64,000 nucleotides of DNA from JAVVVD01 sp036652795 (lineage in GTDB: Bacteria > Bacillota > Clostridia > Christensenellales > CAG-138), in assembly GCA_036652795.1 (NCBI GenBank), contig JAVVVD010000002.1, positions 206,381 to 270,380 on the forward strand. Direction: 5' to 3'. Shown piece after piece: positions 26,796 through 35,458 of the stretch. The notes under the pieces were generated by a model, which did no database searches, was not told the origin of the DNA, and saw nothing but the letters and a program-made list of their open reading frames with translations. The position numbers were made by a program, and so were the translations under genes. The stretch's first letter is position 1. The number at the start of each line of letters is the position of its first letter.

Positions 26796-26822
26796 TTAGC
26801 ACTCATTCATCAAGAGTGCTAA
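26796..26822. promoter_or_regulatory. CIRCE element (HrcA operator)
   Basis: A perfect inverted repeat TTAGCACTC - nine bases - GAGTGCTAA lies between the groESL promoter and groES. Confidence 0.97.
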
Positions 26823-26832
26823 CAACGGTGTT

Positions 26833-26861
26833 ATAATAACGCAATCATGCGGATATTTCAA
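26833..26861 (-). promoter_or_regulatory. Sigma-A promoter of groESL
   Basis: Minus strand TTGAAA (26861-26856) and TATTAT (26838-26833) are separated by 17 bases and sit just upstream of CIRCE. Confidence 0.75.
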
Positions 26862-26951
26862 GTGTCTTAGCAGATTTTCACATTTGTTTCGCAATTTACA
26901 TAATTTTGCGCGAATGGTATACTGGGTTAACCAATCGTGGAGGTAATTATG

Positions 26952-27413
26952 ATGGCCAAATTTGATAAGTGGGATGAGCGTTTTATGCAGTTAGCGGCTA
27001 CTATAGGCTCATGGTCAAGCTGCTACCAGGACAATAGAAAAATAGGCGCAGTAATAGTGCGCAACAAACGTATATTGACAACTGGGTATAACGGCGCGCC
27101 CGCCGGAATAACAAGCTGCGTCGAACGCGGCGAATGTATGCGCCGTAAGTTGAATATTCCAAGCGGCACAAAGCATGAGCTTTGTTATGCCATACATGCG
27201 GAGCAAAACGCCATAATACAGGCAGCAAAGCTAGGGCTTACAATCGAGGGCGCAACGCTTTATTGCACACACCAACCGTGTGTAATTTGCGCCAAGATGA
27301 TAGTCAATTCCGGAATATCCATGGTGATATACGGCGAAGGCTATCCCGATGAATTCGCGCTTGAAATTTTTAAGCTCTCAGGCGTTGAACTGCTGAAATA
27401 TGATGCAACCTAA
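26952..27413 (+). CDS. dCMP deaminase (ComEB-like)
   Basis: A zinc-dependent deaminase of 153 residues that converts dCMP to dUMP for thymidylate synthesis. Zinc ligands and the catalytic Glu are in HAEQNAI and PCVICAKM. GAVIVRNKRILTTGYNG is the usual N-terminal core. ATG 26952 lies seven bases after GGAGGT; the preceding ATG 26949 is also possible. ComEB of Bacillus is the same family and is encoded in a competence operon, but no competence gene is nearby. It is a single gene. Confidence 0.9.
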   Translation: MAKFDKWDERFMQLAATIGSWSSCYQDNRKIGAVIVRNKRILTTGYNGAPAGITSCVERGECMRRKLNIPSGTKHELCYAIHAEQNAIIQAAKLGLTIEGATLYCTHQPCVICAKMIVNSGISMVIYGEGYPDEFALEIFKLSGVELLKYDAT

Positions 27414-27469
27414 ACGGCTTATATTGAGTCATATATAATAGAAAAACTTAACTTCAAGGAGGAGCAAAA

Positions 27470-28717
27470 ATGAAAAAGCTCAAAATTCTGCCGCTGCTTC
27501 TAGCGGCTTTGATGTTGTTTGGCTGCGCGCAAGGACCTAGTGATAATAATCAGGCAATAACTGATGTTGACTACCCCACACCTACAACACCCGCCGACCA
27601 ACCCGCAATTACAATTCCCGAGGATTATCTTAGCGCTATAGAGGATTTTTCCGCTTTTTCCGCAGGCACACTTATGTCTGAAAGCAAGCTGGAAAATGAG
27701 CTGTATTCCCCTGCCAGCCTGTATTTTGCGCTGGCGATGCTTACTGAATGCGCTTGCGGCGAAACCAAGGCACAGCTTCTTTCTACGCTTGGCGTACCAG
27801 AGGATTCACTTGCCGCCAACACCCAAGCACTCTACAAACTGCTCTCCTGCAATGATGCCGCAAGCAACTGCGCCCTGTATAACTCCGCATGGCTGAGTGA
27901 CGCATTCTCCTTCAAGCAAGCAACAACGGACAAGCTTGCCAAAGATTATTTTACCGAATGCTTCACCACGGATTTCTTTGGCAGCAAGTATACGGCTGAT
28001 ATCTCCAAATGGATATCCGAGCACACAAATGGCATGCTCGGCAGCGACAGCGCAGCCTTTGAGGTTTCGCCGGATACTGCGATGCTGCTTTTCAATACAA
28101 TATATTATAAGGATGAATGGAAGACGCAGTTTGATAAGGCCAATACGCAGGATGGTGATTTCGCCAGCGCTGACGGCGGCACTACCACCTGTGAATTCAT
28201 GAACAGCAAGGTCACGGGCGGCTTCCTCGATTATGACAGCTTTACGGCGGCGAGCCTTGGGCTTAAGAATGGTGAAATCCGTTTTATACTGCCCGACGAA
28301 GGCGTTTCTCCATACGATATAATAAGCGACCGTGAGTTGCTGCGTGCGGCGCTATTCACACCCGCCGATGTCTTTGGCAGCATCACCTGGCAGATTCCCA
28401 ATCTTGACTACGCTTCCACATTGCAGCTTACTGACATGCTTGGCGAAATGGGGGTAACTGATGCGCTTTCGCCTGAATATGCTGATTTTTCCGCATTAAG
28501 CGATAATGATATATTCCTCAGCGGCGCACTGCAACAGAGCAGGGTATCACTTAATGAAAATGGAGTTGAAGCCGCCACCTATACGGAGCTATTACTTGAC
28601 GGTAGCGATGCGCCATCGGACGGACATGCTGAAATGCTGCTCACGCGTCCTTTCATATACGTTATATCCCGCAATGGCATACCCATGTTTGTGGGCGTAA
28701 TCAACGAAATGGAATAA
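27470..28717 (+). CDS. Serpin, predicted lipoprotein
   Basis: A serine-protease-inhibitor family protein of 415 residues. A lipoprotein signal (lipobox LFGC, Cys19) and a Pro/Thr-rich linker lead to a full serpin fold. Family marks are FNTIYYKDEW, a shutter-like segment, and the C-terminal RPFIYVISRNGIPMFVGVIN. The reactive-loop hinge reads NENGVEAATYTE (about 361-372), close to the inhibitory consensus of small residues, except for Val at P14 and Tyr at P9. The loop is about four residues longer than in alpha-1-antitrypsin. It should sit on the outer face of the membrane and could block host or self proteases. Whether it is inhibitory is uncertain. Confidence 0.92.
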   Translation: MKKLKILPLLLAALMLFGCAQGPSDNNQAITDVDYPTPTTPADQPAITIPEDYLSAIEDFSAFSAGTLMSESKLENELYSPASLYFALAMLTECACGETKAQLLSTLGVPEDSLAANTQALYKLLSCNDAASNCALYNSAWLSDAFSFKQATTDKLAKDYFTECFTTDFFGSKYTADISKWISEHTNGMLGSDSAAFEVSPDTAMLLFNTIYYKDEWKTQFDKANTQDGDFASADGGTTTCEFMNSKVTGGFLDYDSFTAASLGLKNGEIRFILPDEGVSPYDIISDRELLRAALFTPADVFGSITWQIPNLDYASTLQLTDMLGEMGVTDALSPEYADFSALSDNDIFLSGALQQSRVSLNENGVEAATYTELLLDGSDAPSDGHAEMLLTRPFIYVISRNGIPMFVGVINEME

Positions 28718-28731
28718 GATATTGTACAGAT

Positions 28732-28767
28732 AAAGTTAAAGGGTTCATTACTGAACCCTTTAACTTT
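28732..28767. terminator. Bidirectional intrinsic terminator
   Basis: A perfect 16-base inverted repeat (28732-28747 and 28752-28767) with a four-base loop lies between the convergent serpin and SpoIID-domain genes. Confidence 0.9.
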
Positions 28768-28798
28768 TGCATAGTATATCATTGAAACCAGAGATTTT

Positions 28799-31700
28799 CT
28801 AATTCATCGTCAATCTAACATATCCATAGGTCTTATCCGATTTTATAAAGCACCATCCATTTAGTTCATAAAGCATCATTACCGATACACCGCTTTCCAG
28901 TGATTTCATCACAGCTGAATTGGTGTTTGCATTGCTGTATACATCCATCGGTATATTTGTTGTTGCCATCCGCATCTCGCTGCTTGCACTCACCTCTGGT
29001 ACGCCTGTGGTACCGGCGCCTGTTATTGTGAGATATGGCTTGTTTATAAAGCCCGTTTTCCCTTCATGCAGCACATAGTACCATTCGTCACACTTGCCAA
29101 ACACAGTGAGCTGTGTGTTAGTATCCAGCGTTCTATACACAGCGCTGCTGGTTGACGGCTCGCTACGGAAATTCACGCGGGATATCACCTTGCCCTGCGC
29201 AGGCACTACCGTGCCAACAACGATTGGCGGCACGGTTGGTGAAGCTGTTGTGCCAGGAACAGGCGTTGGAGAAGCTGTTGGGGTTGTGCCAGGCGGCGGA
29301 GTAATTGTGGAGGTCTGCTTAACGTATTCCGCATAGAGATAGCCGCGCGCACCCTTGTATTCAACCTCATACCAGCCATTTTTGAGCGAATACAGTGTAA
29401 CCGTAACGCCTTTTTTAAACTGACTCAGTTTTTTGGATGAGGTAGACGGCGCTTCACGGAAGTTCACCGTGGCGGTAATCATACCCGTACCGATAGCCTG
29501 ATTGCTTTCCCCCGCACCAGGCTTACCTCCGCCGTCCGGAGCCTGCGTGATGCTTACATATTTGCCGCTCACATACCCCGACTTACCCGCAGTCGTTGTA
29601 ACGCTGTACCAGCCATTTATTGAACCTGTTATAGTCAACTGCGTCCCCTTTGCCAGTATGCCCAGCGATGCATACTGCGTGGATGGGCCATTTCTAAGGT
29701 TTACACCGCCGGTTGTTACGCCCTTGCCTTTCCCATCCGTATTACCTCCAGAGATGCCCGTGAGTTTTACATAATCCTTATATACATACCCATACTGGCT
29801 GCCAATCAATACATAGCACCAGTCGCCATGTGTGCTTATCATACCCAATCCGGTATCCTTGGCAAGCTTGCCCAGCGATTTTGCGCCTGTGGAAGGGCCG
29901 CTGCGGAAGTTTACGCCCACACCTGTGATTATGCCGGTCTGTGTTGACGTACCCGGAGTTGCTGACGGAGTTGGTGAGGTTCCAGGAGAAACCGTTGGCG
30001 CGGGGCTGGCGTTGCCCGTTACTTTAACATATCCGCCGCTGATGTAGCCTATTTTGCCATCTGCCATACAATAGAACCAATCTCCTATGGTTCCAAACAG
30101 CGATAGCTTAGTGCCCTTTTGCAACTTCATAAAGCTCAGATTGCTAACCGCTGGACCGCTGCGGAAGTTCACGCCTGTGCCCGTTACCTCGCCATAGCCT
30201 ATCACCGGCGGCATACCCGTATCCGGCGTTGGCGTTGGCGTATTATCCGGTGATATCACGCCGCCATCCGGCGTTGGCGTTGGGTATCCCGTTATCGCTA
30301 TATAGGATGATGATATATACCCCTCTGTTCCATTTGCTATTACCTTATACCAGCTTCCTATCAGTCCCAACACGTCCACCTTTGTATTTTTAGCCAGCGA
30401 AGCAATATAGCCATAGTTTGTGCCCGGGCCTTTTCGAAGTTTAACACCGCTGCCCGTAACGTTGCCATATGACATAATCTGGCCGGGGGCTGTAGTTGGT
30501 GCGGCGGCGGTATATTTGAGATAATCCTCGGATATGTAACCGGCATGATTATCATACACAGCATACGCCCAGCCATTAGCGCGGCTGTATACCTGCACCT
30601 GCGTCCCGGTCGGTATTGTGCATATCCGTTTGGACGAAGAATCTGCCGATTTTCTAAAGTTAACGTTACCTGTAGTAACAGCCGTCACAAACTCACCCGT
30701 TGGCATCTCGCTGTTATTCACGGGATTCGTTGGTGAGTTCACATTTATCGTAGCCCAGCTTGCATTAGGATAATAGAAGTTGAGTATCTGTTTATAGCTT
30801 TCGCCATTGCTAGCGCGCTGCTGCGCACCTCGCTGGCTCATACCCACGCCGTGACCCCATCGAGCATGGTAAATATAATACATGCTTTTATCATTGTTAT
30901 ATTCGCCCCAATATACGCGCAGCGAAGCATTGGATACCACCCCATATGTATATAGTTCTGCAAGCTTAAAGCTGACCTCAACATCATCGTACTGCGCGCT
31001 GATGTTGTTATCATAGTCCAACGCAAATACGCGCATCTTTACAGTGGCCTTTGTAAGGTTGCGAGTTGTTCCTTTAAACGCAGGCGAGCTTGTCTGTGCC
31101 GAGTATATTGTGTCGATGTAATTTACATTGGAATCATTTAGCGTGGCCTGCGCTTTTAGCAGCAAAAACGCCATTATTGCGCTATCGTTGCCAGAGCTCT
31201 GCACATTGCCCATTGGAATGCGAACTACTTCCTTATTGCTCCATGTGTTTGCCATATCGGGATCATCTATGCTTACTCCATACCCTCCATTAGGCCTGCC
31301 CTGACCTGACCATGCGTATGTGGGATAATTGGTTTCGCCTCCGTTTGAGGCCGCATAATATGTTGACAGTATCGCCCCATTATATGTAAGCACCTCTGTA
31401 AGCGTTGAATCCACTGCGGCTATAACATTGGAGTAGCTGCTGTTGTAGCCCTTATACACCTGATCCGCAGAGGTATCGCCTATATAATATTCGCCATTGA
31501 CATTCATCCTTGTAAGCACGTAGCACTTGGCCGCTATCGCTTGGCTTTTAAGCGCCTCTATGGGGAATGAATCGCTCATCTCATACCCCACAACCCCATA
31601 TAGATAGTGTGCGAGCGGCACCTCGTTTACAACCTGTATATAGCCGCTGCTTGTTGCCCTGATGTTGAAATGCCCAAGATAATAGCGGCTGTTAAGCGAT

Positions 31701-32020
31701 ATATATCCCGCGCTGCGCTCCACATTTGCCCGCCTAATGGACAGTGAGCTGCCAGAGTATATCTCGCCAAGCTCTGAATGTATCAGCGTTACACTGTCTG
31801 TCCCGTCTGCGCGCACTGTAAGCGTGCCGCCTGAAAACTTTGCTCCGTTCTCCGCTATAAAGTAATCGCCCCGTACATACATCGTGATGGCGGTAGCATT
31901 GTTTGTTGTAAGCTTCACCTTTATCCAACTGTAATCCGTTGCAGCCTGAGCCGTCGTTACCGTTGGCATCAGTGCAGCTAAGATCAGCACCGACAGAACC
32001 AGCGACAGTATCCTTCGCAT
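28799..32020 (-). CDS. Secreted SpoIID-domain protein with eight SH3 repeats
   Basis: A secreted protein of 1,073 residues. A signal peptide (about 1-27) leads to a SpoIID/LytB domain (about 115-410) with EALKSQAIAAKCYVLTR, YYAASNGGETNY and GHGVGMSQRGAQQRA. From about residue 440, eight bacterial SH3 repeats follow (each with a VNFR-GP-like start and a GYI--YVK-like end), separated by Pro/Thr-rich linkers. SpoIID is a lytic transglycosylase that removes stem-peptide-free peptidoglycan during engulfment; LytB-like relatives modify amidase activity. The SH3 array probably binds the cell wall. SpoIID itself has about 340 residues and no SH3 array, so this is not classic SpoIID. ATG 32020 follows AAGGGGA. 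Confidence 0.88.
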   Translation of the reverse strand: MRRILSLVLSVLILAALMPTVTTAQAATDYSWIKVKLTTNNATAITMYVRGDYFIAENGAKFSGGTLTVRADGTDSVTLIHSELGEIYSGSSLSIRRANVERSAGYISLNSRYYLGHFNIRATSSGYIQVVNEVPLAHYLYGVVGYEMSDSFPIEALKSQAIAAKCYVLTRMNVNGEYYIGDTSADQVYKGYNSSYSNVIAAVDSTLTEVLTYNGAILSTYYAASNGGETNYPTYAWSGQGRPNGGYGVSIDDPDMANTWSNKEVVRIPMGNVQSSGNDSAIMAFLLLKAQATLNDSNVNYIDTIYSAQTSSPAFKGTTRNLTKATVKMRVFALDYDNNISAQYDDVEVSFKLAELYTYGVVSNASLRVYWGEYNNDKSMYYIYHARWGHGVGMSQRGAQQRASNGESYKQILNFYYPNASWATINVNSPTNPVNNSEMPTGEFVTAVTTGNVNFRKSADSSSKRICTIPTGTQVQVYSRANGWAYAVYDNHAGYISEDYLKYTAAAPTTAPGQIMSYGNVTGSGVKLRKGPGTNYGYIASLAKNTKVDVLGLIGSWYKVIANGTEGYISSSYIAITGYPTPTPDGGVISPDNTPTPTPDTGMPPVIGYGEVTGTGVNFRSGPAVSNLSFMKLQKGTKLSLFGTIGDWFYCMADGKIGYISGGYVKVTGNASPAPTVSPGTSPTPSATPGTSTQTGIITGVGVNFRSGPSTGAKSLGKLAKDTGLGMISTHGDWCYVLIGSQYGYVYKDYVKLTGISGGNTDGKGKGVTTGGVNLRNGPSTQYASLGILAKGTQLTITGSINGWYSVTTTAGKSGYVSGKYVSITQAPDGGGKPGAGESNQAIGTGMITATVNFREAPSTSSKKLSQFKKGVTVTLYSLKNGWYEVEYKGARGYLYAEYVKQTSTITPPPGTTPTASPTPVPGTTASPTVPPIVVGTVVPAQGKVISRVNFRSEPSTSSAVYRTLDTNTQLTVFGKCDEWYYVLHEGKTGFINKPYLTITGAGTTGVPEVSASSEMRMATTNIPMDVYSNANTNSAVMKSLESGVSVMMLYELNGWCFIKSDKTYGYVRLTMN

Positions 32021-32289
32021 ATGTATCCCCTTGCCTTTTATATTTATCAGATCGTGATTTTATGCCCGTCAGGCAACAGCTTGTTTTTAAATATATTTAT
32101 TAATTCTACCATATATGGTATAGCTTGTGTAGGGAAAAGCGGCGTATTAAGTATTTGTTCATATATTCCCATATTTATGGGTATGCTGGCGTTTATTGAC
32201 TTATAAAATCCATTAGCCTATAATACCAATAGCATATAATTAAATTTTTTAAATGAAAATTTTAGAAATGAAATTTGGAGGTAAATCCT

Positions 32290-32877
32290 ATGGATCTTAA
32301 AAATGAGCTTACAAAGCAACTGATGGATGATAATTCTGTAAAGGCGCTTAGCAAAACCTCAGGCGCAAAACCAAAACAGGTTGAAACCATAATCAATGCG
32401 GCTGTGCCTATGCTGCTTCAAGGTATGCGTAGCAATGCGTCAAGCTCAAAGGGCGCTGAATCGCTGCTTGGCGCGCTTACCTCACACGCGGGCGATGATA
32501 CCAGCGATATTGGTGCTTTCCTTGAAAAAGCCGATATCAATGACGGCAGTAAGATACTAGGGCATCTGCTTGGCGGCAGCAAGGAAAAAATCGAAACCGG
32601 CATCGCCAAAAAAACCGGCACCTCAGACAAACAGGTATCCGACATACTTTCATCGCTTGCCCCTGCCCTGCTGAGCCTTATGGGTTCTAAAACGCAGGAA
32701 ACCGGCACAAAGGCCGATGGGCTCGGCGGACTTGTTGGCAATCTTTTAGGCGGTGATGACGATGGTTTTGGTCTGGATGATATAGCCGAATTGTTGTTAA
32801 GCGGAAAAGGCAAGGGCAAAAAAACCTCCTCTGCCGGCAGCCTGCTTTCAGCTATAGGCAATTTGTTTGATGATTGA
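32290..32877 (+). CDS. DUF937 domain protein
   Basis: A protein of 195 residues with the DUF937 pattern: a repeated helical unit (about 5-75 and 80-140) with AAVPMLLQGM and LAPALLSLMG, and a Gly/Asp-rich tail (GGLVGNLLGGDDDG, LLSAIGNLFDD). ATG 32290 lies eight bases after GGAGG; an in-frame TTG at 32275 precedes the ribosome binding site. Family members are cytosolic and of unknown function. The gene is single and ends at a strong hairpin. Confidence 0.75.
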   Translation: MDLKNELTKQLMDDNSVKALSKTSGAKPKQVETIINAAVPMLLQGMRSNASSSKGAESLLGALTSHAGDDTSDIGAFLEKADINDGSKILGHLLGGSKEKIETGIAKKTGTSDKQVSDILSSLAPALLSLMGSKTQETGTKADGLGGLVGNLLGGDDDGFGLDDIAELLLSGKGKGKKTSSAGSLLSAIGNLFDD

Positions 32878-32900
32878 GCTTGAAAAGCCAGCAATAATTT

Positions 32901-32928
32901 AGGGCATATGCCACAGCGCATATGCCCT
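32901..32928 (+). terminator. Intrinsic terminator after the DUF937 gene
   Basis: A perfect 11-base stem (32901-32911 with 32918-32928) and a six-base loop lie between convergent genes, followed by ATTTG. Confidence 0.75.
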
Positions 32929-32980
32929 ATTTGCTACTATATATAAAGTGCGTGTTCACACACCAACACTGCCCCTTATA

Positions 32981-33526
32981 TCAATTTTCCAATTGTTTAC
33001 CCATAAAGTGTGCTGCGGTTTCGCATACCTTTAGCTCCATTGCGCCCATCGTTACGTTTTCACGTGAAAGCAATAAAACCGCGCCTATCGCGTCGCCTGC
33101 GGCAAGTATGGGCGCTACGGCTGCCGATGTATAGCTTTCGCCCTCGTTCACCACATTGGGTATATCATCGCCCTGAGCTGCGTTTGCGACCACGCGCGTA
33201 CGCCCCTCCATAAACCGTCCTATATCCTCATGTACCGACTTATCTATAAGGTCGCGCTTACTTCCGCCCGATACCGCGATAATTGTATCCTTATCGCATA
33301 TCACCGCGATATGTCCAGTAGATAGATGCAGCGCCTCTGCATATTCCTTTGCAAAATCGCCAAGCTCGCCTATCGGTGAGTATTTTTTTAGTATTACCTC
33401 ACCTTCTCTATCTGTAAATATCTCCAGCGGGTCGCCCTCGCGTATTCTTAACGTTCTGCGGATCTCCTTGGGTATTACTACCCTGCCCAACTCATCAATG
33501 CGCCTTACGATGCCTGTCGCTTTCAT
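32981..33526 (-). CDS. spoVT: Stage V sporulation protein T
   Basis: A transcriptional regulator of 181 residues. The N-terminal AbrB-type swapped-hairpin domain reads TGIVRRIDELGRVVIPKEIR, and the C-terminal GAF-like domain follows from about residue 55. SpoVT adjusts sigma-G-dependent gene expression in the forespore and is kept in nearly all endospore formers, so the organism probably forms spores. GGAGGGTGAAGTATA precedes ATG 33526. The gene stands alone. Length matches the family (about 178). Confidence 0.96.
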   Translation of the reverse strand: MKATGIVRRIDELGRVVIPKEIRRTLRIREGDPLEIFTDREGEVILKKYSPIGELGDFAKEYAEALHLSTGHIAVICDKDTIIAVSGGSKRDLIDKSVHEDIGRFMEGRTRVVANAAQGDDIPNVVNEGESYTSAAVAPILAAGDAIGAVLLLSRENVTMGAMELKVCETAAHFMGKQLEN

Positions 33527-33806
33527 TATACTTCACCCTCCATTTTTCTGCTGTAGAGTTAGTATTTGTCACAAGTGGAGTTATATTCATGGGTTTTTTT
33601 ACAAAATATTGCCAAGATATATTTCTCCGCCTAATAGCTCGATGTTGTTGGGCAATAATCTAATGCGCAGCTTATTATTAGCCGCCCTTTCTTAATTGAT
33701 TACACTTGTTTTTTCACAATTGCGCCTGACGCCTAGCATCAGCATACCTTCGCCAATTCGTGAAGCATGTGCTTATCGCTGTATTTAACCGCAACATAAG
33801 GCATAT

Positions 33807-34664
33807 CTAAATCAGCATAACAAGCGTTCCTGCCACAATCAGCGCCAATCCGATCAGCGCATTTCTTGTAAGCTTCTCCTTAAGAAAGATGCATGAGAAC
33901 GCTATCGTGAGCACTATGCTCAGCTTATCTATCGGAACGACTATGCTTGCAGGTCCATCTTGTAAGGCGCGGTAGTAGCACAACCATGATGCGCCCGTGG
34001 CAATACCTGACAGGCATAGAAATATCCAGCTTTGTTTATCCAGCTTTGCAATATCGCCTTGTTTTTTTGTGATAAATACTACTGTCCAAGCGGCGATAAG
34101 CACAACGATCGTCCTAATTGCTGTGCCCAAGTTTGAATCTACCCCTTGGATGCCAATTTTGCCCAATATGGACGTCAGCGCCGCAAACACCGCCGAGAGT
34201 ATGGCATAGATTAACCAGCGCCGGCTGGTTGCTTTTTCTTCAGTTTGTTTCCTTTGTATCATCAGCAGCGTTCCAAGACCTATTGCTACAATTCCTATCA
34301 GGCTAAAGGCTGTTACCGGCTCGCCGAGTATAATAAAGGCAAGCAGCACTGTCAATACAACGCTTGATTTATCGATGGGTGCAACCTTATTCACATCGCC
34401 AAGTTTCATGGCTTTAAAATAGCATAACCACGACGCCCCGGTCGAAAGTCCAGATAGAATTAAGAAAAGTAGCGTTTTAGCACCTATATTGCCAATCATC
34501 TTGTGTGCTCCCGTTATAAACACCATAAGCCACGCAAATATCAGCACTATCAGAGTCCTTATTGCCGTCGCCAAGTTTGAATCCGTATTCTTAATCCCGC
34601 ATTTTGCAAGGATTGCAGTAATACCCGCAAATATTGCAGAACCAAACGCAAATAATATCCACAT
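33807..34664 (-). CDS. EamA-family (DMT) transporter
   Basis: An inner-membrane protein of 285 residues with ten helices in two repeated EamA units (about 1-138 and 150-285). Each unit contains a GIKNTDSNLATAIRT-like segment, then ATGASWLCYYRA-like and VVPIDKLSIVLT-like segments, showing internal duplication. It belongs to the drug/metabolite transporter superfamily, whose members export amino acids or other metabolites. GGAGGTATATTT precedes ATG 34664. The gene is single, with no context that indicates a substrate. Confidence 0.88.
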   Translation of the reverse strand: MWILFAFGSAIFAGITAILAKCGIKNTDSNLATAIRTLIVLIFAWLMVFITGAHKMIGNIGAKTLLFLILSGLSTGASWLCYFKAMKLGDVNKVAPIDKSSVVLTVLLAFIILGEPVTAFSLIGIVAIGLGTLLMIQRKQTEEKATSRRWLIYAILSAVFAALTSILGKIGIQGVDSNLGTAIRTIVVLIAAWTVVFITKKQGDIAKLDKQSWIFLCLSGIATGASWLCYYRALQDGPASIVVPIDKLSIVLTIAFSCIFLKEKLTRNALIGLALIVAGTLVMLI

Positions 34665-35177
34665 AAATATACCTCCGTTGCAATAATTATCGTACTTTAT
34701 TCACCTGTCAATTAAATCGCGAGCGTCCATCATAGTGGATCACGATTTTTCAACCCATGCGCTTCAACTTCAAATTGATCCGCATCGGTCAATATCTTCG
34801 TTTGAAGCGCCTTGGGTATATCAGCTAGAATTGTACGCCTCTGCTGACGCTTTCGCTACGATATCCGGGGTTTTATAACGCAATTATAATCTTTCTTGTT
34901 TAAAATCATCATTTTTGCATGGTATTATTTTTTAAAATGTACTCACACATATAGTGGCTGCACATTTTTATCAGGCATACAAACTGCAAATATCCTCATT
35001 GCTGTATCGATAAATTAACATACTATACATTTTGCATATGTTATAATAGAGCGGATATATGGTAAGAATTAAACATACAAAGTCGACTGATTGTCTAGCT
35101 ATCATCCCATGTAACCTTGCGGTTGCAGCTAGCATATAGTCAAGTAATATAATTTGTTTTATAGAGGGGGAATATAA
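34665..35177. other. 513-base region without a convincing gene
   Basis: Most of this AT-rich stretch shows nothing I recognise. A minus-strand frame of 41 codons without a start (34855-34730), with Gln/Arg-rich and Asp-rich segments, could be a gene remnant. Between 35041 and 35177 the leader of the next gene contains TATAAT (35042-35047) and a possible stem formed by CTAGCT and AGCTAG around a small AACC-GGTT hairpin. Confidence 0.5.
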
Positions 35178-35447
35178 ATGTTAAACCACGAACCATTAAG
35201 GTTTTTATACCGGCTCGCCCTTGTGATTTGCTCAATATTTGTGATATTCTTTTTTATCGGTGAGATGAATCCCACCATGGGTTTTCTCGCTGGCAGCATA
35301 GGCGAATTGCTGCTTATCGCATTTGGCTTATGCTTTAGTTTCTGCGGCTTTATTGCTATGCGCCATATAAAGCACAGGTGCAAAATTCAGCTCTATACTA
35401 ACGATAATCGCTATGAGACTATAGAGCTCGTCAGTGGTCAAGTTTAG
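35178..35447 (+). CDS. Small two-helix membrane protein
   Basis: A protein of 89 residues with two membrane helices (about 11-30 and 37-60) and a basic, then polar C-terminal tail (RHIKHRCK onwards). GAGGGGGAATATAA precedes the ATG. It lies 11 bases before the SleB-type lipoprotein gene and is probably co-transcribed with it, which suggests an envelope or germination role. I do not recognise a family. Confidence 0.65.
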   Translation: MLNHEPLRFLYRLALVICSIFVIFFFIGEMNPTMGFLAGSIGELLLIAFGLCFSFCGFIAMRHIKHRCKIQLYTNDNRYETIELVSGQV

Positions 35448-35458
35448 GAATTTAGGCT

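Noticed and set aside
26796..26822. CIRCE inverted repeat as a terminator
   Set aside because: The sequence is the exact HrcA operator and lies downstream of the groESL promoter; no T-run follows.
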